DNA from: Marasmitruncus massiliensis
GTDB lineage: Bacteria; Bacillota; Clostridia; Oscillospirales; Ruminococcaceae
DNA length: 64,000 bases
NCBI RefSeq assembly: GCF_900186535.1
Contig: NZ_FYDE01000003.1
Coordinates: forward strand, 124,001 to 188,000
Direction: 5' to 3'
Part shown: positions 18,212 through 26,802 of the stretch, piece after piece
Numbering within the stretch: position 1 is the stretch's first letter
Layout of the letters: each line of letters begins with the position of its first letter
Program-made: the position numbers and the translations under genes
The notes under the pieces: generated by a model
What the model was told of the DNA's origin: nothing
Database searches by the model: none
The model's input: only the letters and a program-made list of their open reading frames with translations

Positions 18212-18527
18212 AATTTTTGTTACAGCAATTATCATCTTTAATAACTATGTTCGGTGTTGTAAGCTCCTTTAGCAGTTCTCCGGCATAGGCGCTGCCGCTT
18301 TCACTGATTTTATAGTGTGTCCATTTGCCTTCCTGGCGACTTTCCACAATGCCTGATTCGACCAGTATCTTCATGTGGTATGAAAGTGCCGACTGTCCCA
18401 TATCTAGCTGGTCGATCAAAACGCAGGCGCATTTTTCACCGCCGCGCAATAGTTCAAGTATCCGCAGACGCTTGTCATCACAAAACGCCTTGAACACTTT
18501 CGCGTGTTCCTCATAGATCGTTGTCAA
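18210..18527 (-). CDS. arsR: ArsR-family transcriptional repressor
   Basis: This winged-helix protein of about 105 residues has the sensor motif ECACVL-like GEKCACVLIDQLD, recognition helix SALSYHMKILVESGIVESRQEGKWTHYKI, and a C-terminal Cys pair (DDNCCNKN). It should repress until metalloid binds the cysteines. I chose TTG 18527 (with GGGGTG upstream), because the in-frame ATG at 18542 lies inside the operator at the expected transcription start. Its own promoter is a consensus site at 18565-18593. Confidence 0.9.
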   Translation of the reverse strand: MTTIYEEHAKVFKAFCDDKRLRILELLRGGEKCACVLIDQLDMGQSALSYHMKILVESGIVESRQEGKWTHYKISESGSAYAGELLKELTTPNIVIKDDNCCNKN

Positions 18528-18540
18528 GTTATCACCCCAC

Positions 18541-18593
18541 ATCAAAAATATTTGATATGTTATTAGTATATGCATCAAATCAAATTTTGTCAA
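18541..18593 (-). promoter_or_regulatory. arsR promoter with operator
   Basis: On the - strand: -35 TTGACA (18588-18593), 17-bp spacer, -10 TATACT (18565-18570), then the operator ATCAAATATTTTTGAT (18541-18556) at the start site. A repressor bound there would block initiation. Confidence 0.85.
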
Positions 18594-18620
18594 TATGAAA
18601 TCAGAAAGAAGGAACCTGAA

Positions 18621-20210
18621 ATGATTACCAAACAGAAAATCAAAAATGTGGAGGATGGTGAAATAAAAAAATTCCTCGACATGATCGCGCCTTCCATCAT
18701 TAAATTCAATATTGACCATTTTATCTGCGGCAATACCTTCAGGTGTGTGTGGGCGCTTCGGGAGTACCCGACATCCACCGATGAGCAGGCAATCCTCCGG
18801 CACCTCGGCGAAAAGGACGGCATCACGCTGAGAATCTATACCCGCCATGTCACGCCTGTTGAGGAAAAAAAGATCATCAGCAATGCCGCTAATAAAAACC
18901 GCATGAACAAGAGCAATACTAATGATCTGCAGCAGACCGTTCTCGCGGAAAGCAACCTGCAGGATGTGGCTACCATCGTGGCACAGATGCACCGGAACCG
19001 TGAACCGCTGCTTCACGCCGCCGTATATATCGAGCTGTCTGCTCACGATATGGATCAGCTCAAGCTGCTGCAGACCGAAGTGCTGACGGAACTGATTCGA
19101 TCCAAGCTCAATGTCGACCGTCTGATACTCCGCCAGCAGCAGGGCTTTCTCTGCGTCATGCCAAGCGGCTGGAACGTGTTCGGTGACCAGTTTGAGCGTG
19201 TGCTTCCTGCATCATCGGTCGCTAATCTTTATCCCTTCAATTACTCCGGCAAGACCGATCAGCATGGCTTTTACATCGGGCGGGACAAATTCGGTAGCAA
19301 TGTGCTGGTGGATTTCAATAAAAGAGCCGACGATAAGACCAACGCCAACATCCTCATCCTCGGCAATTCCGGTCAGGGAAAGAGCTATCTTCTCAAGCTC
19401 ATTTTGTGTAATCTGAGGGAATCCGGCATGAATGTGATTTGCCTCGATCCCGAAATGGAGTACGAGGATCTCACCAATAACCTCGGCGGCTGCTTCATCG
19501 ACTTGATGTCCGGAGAGCATATCATCAATGTTCTGGAACCAAAAACATGGGACGAGAACGGCAGCCCGGATGACAAAGACGCACCGCAGGCATTCCGCTG
19601 TACATCCAAACTCAGCCAGCACATCAGCTTCCTCAAGGACTTTTTCAGGACATACAAGGATTTCTCAGACCGGCAGATCGATGTGATTGAAATCATGCTC
19701 CAGAAGCTCTATGAAAAATGGGGTATCACCGATCGCAGTAACTTTGACCGGCTGAAGCCTACGGATTATCCCATCCTATCCGATCTTTACGCTTTGATTG
19801 AGGCCGAATATAAAGATTTTGATACGAGCAGCCGCCAGCTCTATACCGCCGAACTTCTGCAGGAAATCCTCCTTGGCCTCCACTCCCTGTGTAAAGGGTC
19901 GGATGCCAAATTCTTTGACGGCCACACCAACATCACGGACGTCAGCTTCATTACCTTCGGAGTCAAGGGCTTGCTGCAGGCAAGTAAAAGTATCCGCAAC
20001 GCCATGCTGTTTAATGTTCTTTCCTACATGAGCAACGAGCTGCTGACCACCGGAAACACCGCTGCCAGCATCGATGAATTTTATTTGTTCCTGACCAATC
20101 TCACAGCAGTGGAATATGTCCGAAACTTTATGAAGCGTGTCCGTAAAAAGGACAGCGCCGTGATCCTCGCCAGTCAAAACCTCGAAGATTGTGCGAAACG
20201 TTGTGCATAA
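18621..20210 (+). CDS. virB4: VirB4/TraE conjugation ATPase, gene split by group II intron 3
   Basis: Residues 1-523 come from 18621-20190, then splicing to 23001-23254 gives a 607-residue ATPase. Walker A GNSGQGKS lies near residues 248-255, with NVICLDPEMEY after it and the second acidic motif ASIDEFYLFL near 493. VirB4 drives substrate transfer and pilus assembly at the inner face of the membrane. Unspliced, the frame ends in intron sequence (LEDCAKRCA, stop 20210). ATG 18621 has AAGAAGGA upstream; the earlier ATG at 18570 lies in the arsR promoter. Confidence 0.88.
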   Translation: MITKQKIKNVEDGEIKKFLDMIAPSIIKFNIDHFICGNTFRCVWALREYPTSTDEQAILRHLGEKDGITLRIYTRHVTPVEEKKIISNAANKNRMNKSNTNDLQQTVLAESNLQDVATIVAQMHRNREPLLHAAVYIELSAHDMDQLKLLQTEVLTELIRSKLNVDRLILRQQQGFLCVMPSGWNVFGDQFERVLPASSVANLYPFNYSGKTDQHGFYIGRDKFGSNVLVDFNKRADDKTNANILILGNSGQGKSYLLKLILCNLRESGMNVICLDPEMEYEDLTNNLGGCFIDLMSGEHIINVLEPKTWDENGSPDDKDAPQAFRCTSKLSQHISFLKDFFRTYKDFSDRQIDVIEIMLQKLYEKWGITDRSNFDRLKPTDYPILSDLYALIEAEYKDFDTSSRQLYTAELLQEILLGLHSLCKGSDAKFFDGHTNITDVSFITFGVKGLLQASKSIRNAMLFNVLSYMSNELLTTGNTAASIDEFYLFLTNLTAVEYVRNFMKRVRKKDSAVILASQNLEDCAKRCA

Positions 20211-20911
20211 ATTTAGCTTAACAGGCTAAGTGAACAGCACCCGTCAGTTGCACTAAAACATTAGAAAATACTGATGAGAACTTAAATCTCGAATTCAAGG
20301 GGGCAGTACCCTTGCCGTGCAGAATTAACGCCGATGATGAAATGTTAAAATCTATGGCGGCACGAGAAGATGATACTCCACTGTGCGTTAGGCGACTGTA
20401 ATCGCCTATGGTACAAAGCGTGGTAAAGTCGTAATTTGATGTTCTTGGCAACAAGGGCTATATAATGCGGTCATCTTGAACCTATGGTTATGATAGAAAA
20501 AGTTATGCAGCATCGTAAAGGTTTAGGGTCGAAAGACCAGCAAATGAAAAGGGGTATTTCCGTAGTCTTTGGGGGTACTCGCTCACGCTTGAAATAACGT
20601 GGGAAAGCATACGCCAACTGTAATTCAAAGTATGCTCAATTTTCACGGTGTAAGGTAACAACCTAAGGGTTCAGCATAAAAAGATAGAGATTTAGGAACG
20701 TTTGAGAGCCTGCACACGGAGTGTTACAGCACGATGAAATGTGCAGGAAGTCAGCCGTCCCATAGTAGTCCGAGATTGGGAAAGCCAATTACATGAGGCT
20801 GAAATGCCTCACGGCGAAGGGGACGAGTCAATTTGATTAACAGATTTCAAAACCGAAAATCCGTAACTCCCTGAAATATGGGTAGCGAACTGCAAAGGAA
20901 GTGATTGCTTT

Positions 20912-22789
20912 GTGCATATAAACGCTGGATTTTCAAACGAAACAGAGCTTAGAAAATTAACCGATCTGCTGTACGAAAAATCCAAACAAGGCACTACGTT
21001 CACAGGTTTAATGGAAGCGATTTGTAATGAAGTGACAATCATTACGGCAATTCACAATATCAAAGCAAACGCAGGCAGTAAAACCGCAGGGGTTGATCGC
21101 AACAAAATGGACAAGTACCTGCAAATGCAAAAAGAAGCGGTGATAGAACTAATTTCTCGCACTGTAAGCAACTATAAGCCCAAGCCCGCCAAGCGAATCT
21201 ACATCGAAAAGGCGAACGGTAAACAAAGACCTCTGGGCATTCCTACTGTGCTTGACCGCATCATACAGGAGTGTATCAGAATTATCATTGAACCAATATG
21301 CGAAGCAAGATTTTATCCGCATAGCTATGGGTTCAGACCGTATCGGGCACAAAAGCACGCTGTACGAGACATCGTGAACATCATTAACGGTTCAAACAAG
21401 TCGGACAGTATGCCGACCTATGCGTTAGAGGGCGATATAAAAGGCTGTTTTGACAACATCAATCACAGAATACTTCTAAGTAAACTATGGAAAATGGGAG
21501 TACACGACAAGCGACTTTTAAAAATCATAAGTCAAATGCTAAAAGCTGGATACATGGAAAAAGACCTATTTTTCGACACATCGGTTGGAACTGGTCAGGG
21601 TAGCGTCCTGTCTCCGTTGCTGGCAAATGTATATCTCAACGATTTTGATTGGTACGTCGGACGCAAATACTATCACCCTTTCCCGAAACTCAACCTAAAA
21701 AGCAGTGACATGAGAAAGCTACGGCAACAGGGTGTTTTCCCGAAATATAACATCCGTTTTGCCGATGATTGGGTTATCCTCACCACTGCTGAAAAGGAAG
21801 CACACAGGCTGAAAAAGGAGCTCACCAAATACTTCAAGCACCGTCTGAAGCTTGATATATCCGAAGAAAAGACGGTCGTAACAAACATGAAGTGTGATGG
21901 GGTGAAGTTTCTTGGGTTCAAAATCAGAGTAGCGAAAAGCGAGAAAAACAAGGGCAAACAGATAGTTCGTTGGGTGGCAAAACCCTACCCTGACTACATC
22001 AAATTGGGCAAAAAGGTTAAAAACTTGCGCTCAGCAATTCAGGAAATTAAGGAGCATAAGGCACTGAATTGTCGGGTGGCTCAAATTGAATATGTGAATT
22101 CGGTCATCATGGGCATATCGGAATATATCAAAAGCAGTATCAGTTCCCATGCCTTTAACATGATTGATTACAGGGTAAACAACATGGTGTTTGCAGTTTG
22201 GAAGCGAATGTACCCCAAGAATTATTTGCAGATGAAGGTGGAGTTGCAGAAACTGAGCAACCTTCCTGCAAGGCACGAGGGGCATGAAACCAAAACTTTT
22301 GCTGTGAATTATCAAGGTAAGTGGGTAGGTATCACCTATGCATTTCTCACCCATGTGCAGTATGAAAAGAAACCCTTTAACCAAAATATGACACCGTATA
22401 CTGCCGAGGGGAGAATGCTCTACCAGAAATACTGTTCTGCTAAAAAGCAATTTCTGCGTGACCGCCCTGCTCTGTATAGCCCAGACCTACTCAAAATGTC
22501 AGTCTACAAAAGCAAATACAATTTTGAATACTACATGAACCGTGAATACGCCTTTAACCGAGATAAAATGGTTTGTCGCTGCTGCAAACAACCACTTTTA
22601 CACACAGAACAACGTGAATGTCACCACGTTAATCCTACCCTTCCATTGAATCAACTGAACAAAGTTCCCAATTTAGCGTGGGTTTGTACCGAATGTCATA
22701 AACAGATACACGGTAAGGAAATTCCACAAGGTACAGAAGTCAAAATCAAATGCAAAATCATTTCGTTTAGAGATAAACTTAACAACTGA
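20912..22789 (+). CDS. ltrA: Group II intron-encoded reverse transcriptase/maturase/HNH protein
   Basis: The 625-residue protein has RT motifs (AGVDRNKMD, RPLGIPTVLDRIIQE, YGFRPYRAQKHAV, GDIKGCFDNINH, GTGQGSVLSPLLANVYL), a maturase domain and a C-terminal HNH domain (CRCCKQPLLHTEQRECHHV ... CTECHKQIHG). The catalytic motif is FADD rather than the more usual YADD; both aspartates are present. The start is GTG 20912 behind AAGGAAGTGA. It is more like the protein of intron 1 than that of intron 2 in intron context. Confidence 0.94.
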   Translation: MHINAGFSNETELRKLTDLLYEKSKQGTTFTGLMEAICNEVTIITAIHNIKANAGSKTAGVDRNKMDKYLQMQKEAVIELISRTVSNYKPKPAKRIYIEKANGKQRPLGIPTVLDRIIQECIRIIIEPICEARFYPHSYGFRPYRAQKHAVRDIVNIINGSNKSDSMPTYALEGDIKGCFDNINHRILLSKLWKMGVHDKRLLKIISQMLKAGYMEKDLFFDTSVGTGQGSVLSPLLANVYLNDFDWYVGRKYYHPFPKLNLKSSDMRKLRQQGVFPKYNIRFADDWVILTTAEKEAHRLKKELTKYFKHRLKLDISEEKTVVTNMKCDGVKFLGFKIRVAKSEKNKGKQIVRWVAKPYPDYIKLGKKVKNLRSAIQEIKEHKALNCRVAQIEYVNSVIMGISEYIKSSISSHAFNMIDYRVNNMVFAVWKRMYPKNYLQMKVELQKLSNLPARHEGHETKTFAVNYQGKWVGITYAFLTHVQYEKKPFNQNMTPYTAEGRMLYQKYCSAKKQFLRDRPALYSPDLLKMSVYKSKYNFEYYMNREYAFNRDKMVCRCCKQPLLHTEQRECHHVNPTLPLNQLNKVPNLAWVCTECHKQIHGKEIPQGTEVKIKCKIISFRDKLNN

Positions 22790-22944
22790 AATCTGTTAAG
22801 CGACCATACGCCGTGAGGTCTATGGTTGTATGAAAGCCCAAGAGGGCTATGAAATCAAATTGATGGTGCGCCGGGTGCGCTGAAAGGCGCATGCCCGGTG
22901 TGAGGTGGGGGAAAATTCGGAGATAATTTCAAAGAATTACCTAT

Positions 22945-23000
22945 CACAACAAAGTATCTACCCTGCGTATGCCTTACGGCAACGCAGGGATGGTACACAT
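22945..23000 (+). ncRNA. 3' extension hairpin of intron 3
   Basis: Downstream of domain VI lies a stem of at least 8 bp (CCCTGCGT at 22961-22968 with ACGCAGGG at 22982-22989; loop ATGCCTTACGGCA), flanked by TCTA/TGGTA. It is non-coding in the virB4 frame and is inferred to be intron RNA because splicing after it restores the protein. Similar stem-loop extensions are known from Bacillus cereus-group introns such as B.c.I4. Confidence 0.65.
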
Positions 23001-23254
23001 TTGCCATCCCCGGAATTGCCGAGCTGACAAAGCCGCTGTTTTCTATTCCAACCCATGCATTTTTGTTCAACGCAGGCAATATTGACAAGCGGTTTTATAT
23101 GGACACCCTCCAGCTTGAAGAAAGCGAATACAATCTGATCTGCTTTCCCCAGCGTGGTGTATGCCTGTACAAGTGTGGTAATGAACGGTACAATCTCGCT
23201 GTTCATGCTCCTATCTATAAGGAAAAGCTCTTCGGAAAGGCGGGCGGACGATAA
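23001..23254 (+). other. virB4: 3' exon of virB4
   Basis: In the spliced frame this encodes F-AIPGIAELTKPLFSIPTHAF and the rest of the conserved VirB4 C-terminus (LQLEESEYNL, RGVCLYKCGNERYN, EKLFGKAGGR), stop TAA 23252-23254, which overlaps the ATG of the next gene by one base. Confidence 0.88.
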
Positions 23255-23721
23255 TGAGAAAAGCAACAGAATATGAGCAGCTCTTGACGGTCATTCTTGA
23301 AGATTTGCGTATGTGCTTACGCTATACGCCCAATCGTGAGAATGACCTTTTGTGCTTTATGGAGCAATACCTCAAAGCACAAAGTGATGCTCGCCCCAAC
23401 ATTTTAGAAAATTTACGCGCCTGCATGGATGGTAAAGCCTACCCTAATCCCTATGCCGATTATCAGCATTATGGCGAGACTGAAATCAGCCTGCTGGAAC
23501 ATCTTCTCCGAGGCTATCCTGAAGATATGCAGAGCTCTGCCGACAAAGGGACTGTTCTGACAAACCTCATTGCTACAATAAATGACCTGCAGGATAGAAG
23601 CTTAGGTCAGCTCATCGACCGCTGGAGAAAGGATCACCTGATACAATTACTGGTTTTGGCGGCCAAGGAGGAAGGCTACCCCCCACTGGTTTCTCTCATC
23701 GACTCTCAGTGCCGATGGTAA
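23254..23721 (+). CDS. Hypothetical protein after virB4
   Basis: This is a soluble, helical protein of 155 residues with no motif I recognise. Its start overlaps the virB4 stop (TAATG), so it is translated together with virB4. The next gene follows within 15 bases. A role tied to the transfer machinery or to the amidoligase behind it is possible but not shown. Confidence 0.6.
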   Translation: MRKATEYEQLLTVILEDLRMCLRYTPNRENDLLCFMEQYLKAQSDARPNILENLRACMDGKAYPNPYADYQHYGETEISLLEHLLRGYPEDMQSSADKGTVLTNLIATINDLQDRSLGQLIDRWRKDHLIQLLVLAAKEEGYPPLVSLIDSQCRW

Positions 23722-23736
23722 GGACGGTGATGATAA

Positions 23737-24795
23737 TTGGATTTAAGAGAACAAAACTTCGGCATAGAAATTGAAATGACAGGCATTACTCGCCGCCGAG
23801 CCGCTGAAGTCGTTGCTGAATATTTTGGCACACGCTCCATCTATGATGGTGGCGGTTATGATGCCTATCATGTCGCAGATAGCGAAAACCGCAAGTGGAA
23901 AGTGATGAGTGATGCCAGCATTATGTGCCAGAGGAAGGACGGTAACCGTAAGGTAGCGGCAGGGCGAGAATACAGCGTAGAGCTAGTCAGCCCAATCTGT
24001 GTATACGATGATATTGAAAAGATACAGGAAATTGTGCGAGCCTTACGGCAAGCCGGCGCCTTCGCCAATGCAAGTGTAGGCATTCATATTCACATCAATG
24101 CCGCTCCGTTTGAAACAAAGCAGCTTCGCAATCTTGTCAATATTGTAGCTGCCAAGGAGGATATGATCTACAAGGCGTTGCAGGTGGAATCTCGCAGAGA
24201 ACAGAGATATTGCAGAAAAATTGATGCCGGTTTCTTGGAGCGGATCAATCGGGAGAAGCCAACCACCCGTGACCACCTCAAGCGTATCTGGTACAACGGT
24301 GAGGATGGCAGCTACCAGCATTATCATGATAGCCGCTACCATTGCCTAAATCTGCATTCGGTGTTCCAAAAGGGAACCATTGAATTTAGAGCCTTTAACT
24401 CGGGTGATTCCGGGAGCAAGGGTGCTATTCACGCAGGCAAAATCAAAGCATATATTCAGTTTTGCATGGCCATTACCGCACAGGCATACAACCAGAAATA
24501 TGCCAGCCCCACCAAAACCGTTTCGGAAAATGAAAAGTACACCTTTCGTGTGTGGCTTTTGCGCCTTGGCATGATTGGAGATGAATTCAAATCTGCGCGG
24601 ACCCATTTGCTTAATCACCTGGAGGGCTGCATTGCATGGAAGGACCCTGCACAAGCGATTGCTCAGAGAGAGCGGCTTCGCAAAAAGAGAGAGGAAGAAT
24701 TGACACAAAGCCAGCAGCCGGAAACAGAATTTGATACAGAGCAGGAGCAATCCACCGAGAATGCCCCTGCTTTTTCTATGTCCATGACTATGTAG
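23737..24795 (+). CDS. Amidoligase family enzyme
   Basis: The start is TTG at 23737. The N-terminal FGIEIEMTG, the KWKVMSDASIM strand, GREYSVELVSPI, SVGIHIHINA and GTIEFRAFNS follow the amidoligase (COOH-NH2 ligase, glutamine-synthetase-like) pattern of metal- and ATP-binding strands. These enzymes form amide bonds between a carboxylate and an amine on small peptides or proteins. A 40-residue Glu/Gln-rich tail follows. The next gene encodes a gamma-glutamylcyclotransferase-like protein, a known partner, which suggests a shared pathway. Confidence 0.85.
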   Translation: MDLREQNFGIEIEMTGITRRRAAEVVAEYFGTRSIYDGGGYDAYHVADSENRKWKVMSDASIMCQRKDGNRKVAAGREYSVELVSPICVYDDIEKIQEIVRALRQAGAFANASVGIHIHINAAPFETKQLRNLVNIVAAKEDMIYKALQVESRREQRYCRKIDAGFLERINREKPTTRDHLKRIWYNGEDGSYQHYHDSRYHCLNLHSVFQKGTIEFRAFNSGDSGSKGAIHAGKIKAYIQFCMAITAQAYNQKYASPTKTVSENEKYTFRVWLLRLGMIGDEFKSARTHLLNHLEGCIAWKDPAQAIAQRERLRKKREEELTQSQQPETEFDTEQEQSTENAPAFSMSMTM

Positions 24796-24805
24796 GAGGT
24801 GCAAT

Positions 24806-25306
24806 TTGAGCAAAGATAAAATTTATGTTGCTTATGGCAGTAACCTGAATCTGCCCCAGATGGCGCAGCGATGCCCTACCGCCAAGGTGCTTGGCACATC
24901 GGAAATAAGAGATTATGAGTTGCTATTTCGGGGCTCCAGAACCGGCTGCTATGCTACCGTTGAACCCTCAGAGGGCAAGACTGTGCCGGTGCTCTTATGG
25001 AGCGTGAAACCCCAAGATGAAAAATCCCTTGACCGCTACGAGGGCTATCCCTTGTTTTATGATAAAGAAGCAATGACGCTCTCCCTTGGCGGTAAAGAGG
25101 TCAATGCTTTTGTCTATGTGATGAACGAGGGACATCAGCTTGGAATGCCCTCACAGCATTATGTGGATGTGATTGCAGAGGGCTACCAGAGTGCAGGGCT
25201 TGATTTGAATATTTTGCAACAGGCCATCACGGAAACAGCCCAGCGAATGTCGGAAGAACCGGAGCAGCAAAGTATGTTTGGATTCGGCGGCATGAAATGG
25301 CGGTGA
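24806..25306 (+). CDS. Gamma-glutamylcyclotransferase-like (AIG2/GGCT) protein
   Basis: The motif YVAYGSNLNLPQMAQRCPTA near the N-terminus is the GGCT/AIG2 substrate loop. The catalytic Glu is probably in SLDRYEGYP (about residue 78), followed by VNAFVYVMNEG. GGCT enzymes release 5-oxoproline from gamma-glutamyl conjugates. The pairing with an amidoligase suggests one enzyme builds and the other removes a glutamyl-type amide. The start is TTG behind AGGAGGTGC. Confidence 0.88.
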   Translation: MSKDKIYVAYGSNLNLPQMAQRCPTAKVLGTSEIRDYELLFRGSRTGCYATVEPSEGKTVPVLLWSVKPQDEKSLDRYEGYPLFYDKEAMTLSLGGKEVNAFVYVMNEGHQLGMPSQHYVDVIAEGYQSAGLDLNILQQAITETAQRMSEEPEQQSMFGFGGMKWR

Positions 25307-25312
25307 TGAACT

Positions 25313-26398
25313 ATGGCTAACCCTGCAACAATCGGACTGGCGGTTAAAGCTGCCGCCGCTCTGTCTGATGAACGGCTGCGCAAAACCATCGGCTGGATCA
25401 TTGCCGCCATCCTCTCTCCTCTCGTTTTACTGCTGGTCATCATTTGCTCGTTGCTCTCCGGCACGGCGGATCACAACAATACTGCTGTGGGCTTGTGCTT
25501 TGATGGCGGCGTGATTTCGGGCAATATTCCCGAGAGCTACCGTAGCTATATTGAGGATATGCGCGGCAGCTTCACACTTCTGGACGGCAGTATCGTCAGC
25601 ATCAATTCCGAGATGGAAGGCAGCGATAGCCTTGATTCAGTGAGAATCAAGGCTATTTTCTATTCTCTGTTTTTCGGCGCTGATAGCCCTTCTCGCAAAG
25701 ACCACCGTCGCTTTGCAGAGTGCTTTGTCACCTATGAGGAACGCACTCGCACGGTGGAAAACGAGGATGGTACTACCAGCGAGGAAACCTACACTGTGGC
25801 AGTTCCCATTAGGGAACTGCCCGTGGTATACGCAAACATCTCGGCGGCTATGGAAATTTCCATCACGCCCGAAAACCAAGCTAACGCTTCGGAAATCTAT
25901 TACCGTGTGCTATATGGCAGACCGGCACCCACCTACGGACAGGAATTTGATGAATGGTCAGACGGCCTGCCACTTTCGGACGCACCGTTTATCGGAGTGG
26001 ACGGTTTCTGTTCCCCGTTAGGTGAGAATTGGCGCAGCATGGTTACCTCGGAGTTTGGCTACCGCAAAGACCCCTTTACTGGGCAGACCAAAGGGCACAG
26101 CGGCCTCGACCTCGGCGCTGGAAAAGGCACACCCATCCGAGCAGCACTGCCGGGAACGGTGTATGTGGTGCGCTATTCCACCAGCGGCTATGGATACCAT
26201 GTGATGGTCGACCACGGCGGTGGTTTTGTTACTTTATATGCTCACTGCTCCAAAATTCTCGTCACCGAGGGGCAGACAGTGAATGTCGGAACGGTCATTG
26301 CCGAGGTGGGCTCTACCGGCCGCAGCACTGGTAATCACCTGCATTTTGAAGTGAGAATTAACGGAGAGAAGCAGAATCCCAGAAGCTATTTGCCGTAA
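25313..26398 (+). CDS. Membrane-anchored M23 peptidase of the conjugation system
   Basis: An N-terminal membrane helix (about residues 27-48) is followed by a linker domain and a C-terminal M23 lysostaphin-type domain: TSEFGYRKDPFTGQTKGHSGLDLG, VMVDHGGGFVTLYAHCS, STGRSTGNHLHFEV. The zinc ligands H..D and HLH are present. It should open peptidoglycan for the transfer apparatus. It has no Slt domain before the M23, unlike many VirB1-type proteins of Gram-positive elements. Confidence 0.88.
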   Translation: MANPATIGLAVKAAAALSDERLRKTIGWIIAAILSPLVLLLVIICSLLSGTADHNNTAVGLCFDGGVISGNIPESYRSYIEDMRGSFTLLDGSIVSINSEMEGSDSLDSVRIKAIFYSLFFGADSPSRKDHRRFAECFVTYEERTRTVENEDGTTSEETYTVAVPIRELPVVYANISAAMEISITPENQANASEIYYRVLYGRPAPTYGQEFDEWSDGLPLSDAPFIGVDGFCSPLGENWRSMVTSEFGYRKDPFTGQTKGHSGLDLGAGKGTPIRAALPGTVYVVRYSTSGYGYHVMVDHGGGFVTLYAHCSKILVTEGQTVNVGTVIAEVGSTGRSTGNHLHFEVRINGEKQNPRSYLP

Positions 26399-26413
26399 GG
26401 AAGGAGTTCGAAT

Positions 26414-26788
26414 ATGAAAGAAAACAAGATAAAAGTGTTGAGCGTTGCACCGGGACAGCCGCCTGCTGTCAAGGAAATCGGCAACGACCTTGCCAGTTTG
26501 CAAGCCGAAGTTGGAGGACTGATTGAATGCATCAGCTTCCCCAACGGCTGCGTGGTGGTGTGCAATGAGGAAGGCAAGCTCAATGGAATGCCGACTAACA
26601 GACGGCTGGGTGCGGACATCATCTGCGGCCCGTTTTTTGTTTGTGACACCATCCGAAACGGAGATTTTTCCTCACTGAGTAAAAGCAAAATTGCGGAGTA
26701 CAGCAATCTCTTTGCCGAAGTTCCTGCTTTTAGCGGGGCGGAACCGGAGCTTGAACCTCGCATGACCTTTATCGGATTTAATTATTAA
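26414..26788 (+). CDS. DUF3846-like protein
   Basis: The 124-residue protein shows the DUF3846 pattern: IKVLSVAPGQPPAVKEIGND, GLIECISFPNGCVVVCNEEGKL, PTNRRLG...GPFFVCDT. The function is unknown; such proteins occur beside conjugation and mobile-element genes. The ribosome site is AAGGAAGGAG. Confidence 0.8.
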   Translation: MKENKIKVLSVAPGQPPAVKEIGNDLASLQAEVGGLIECISFPNGCVVVCNEEGKLNGMPTNRRLGADIICGPFFVCDTIRNGDFSSLSKSKIAEYSNLFAEVPAFSGAEPELEPRMTFIGFNY

Positions 26789-26802
26789 GGAGGATTTACA
26801 GT

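Larger units (their letters stand above)
20191..23000 (+). mobile_element. Group II intron 3 (in virB4) with apparent 3' extension
   Basis: The 5' end is GTGCGAAACG, similar to intron 1. The intron protein is at 20912-22789. Domain V is the 34-nt hairpin 22868-22901 (GAAA loop, TG bulge). Domain VI follows with stem AATTC/GAATT and bulged A at 22939, covarying with intron 1 (AATCC/GGATT). The usual 3' end would be near 22944-22950, but every AY end there puts virB4 out of frame. The frame closes as LED-FAIPGIAELTKPLF only if the 3' end is at 23000 (...ACACAT). Confidence 0.88.

Noticed and set aside
18570-18620. Upstream ATG 18570 as virB4 start
   Set aside because: It lies in the -10 region of the divergent arsR promoter and has no ribosome site; ATG 18621 has AAGAAGGA upstream.
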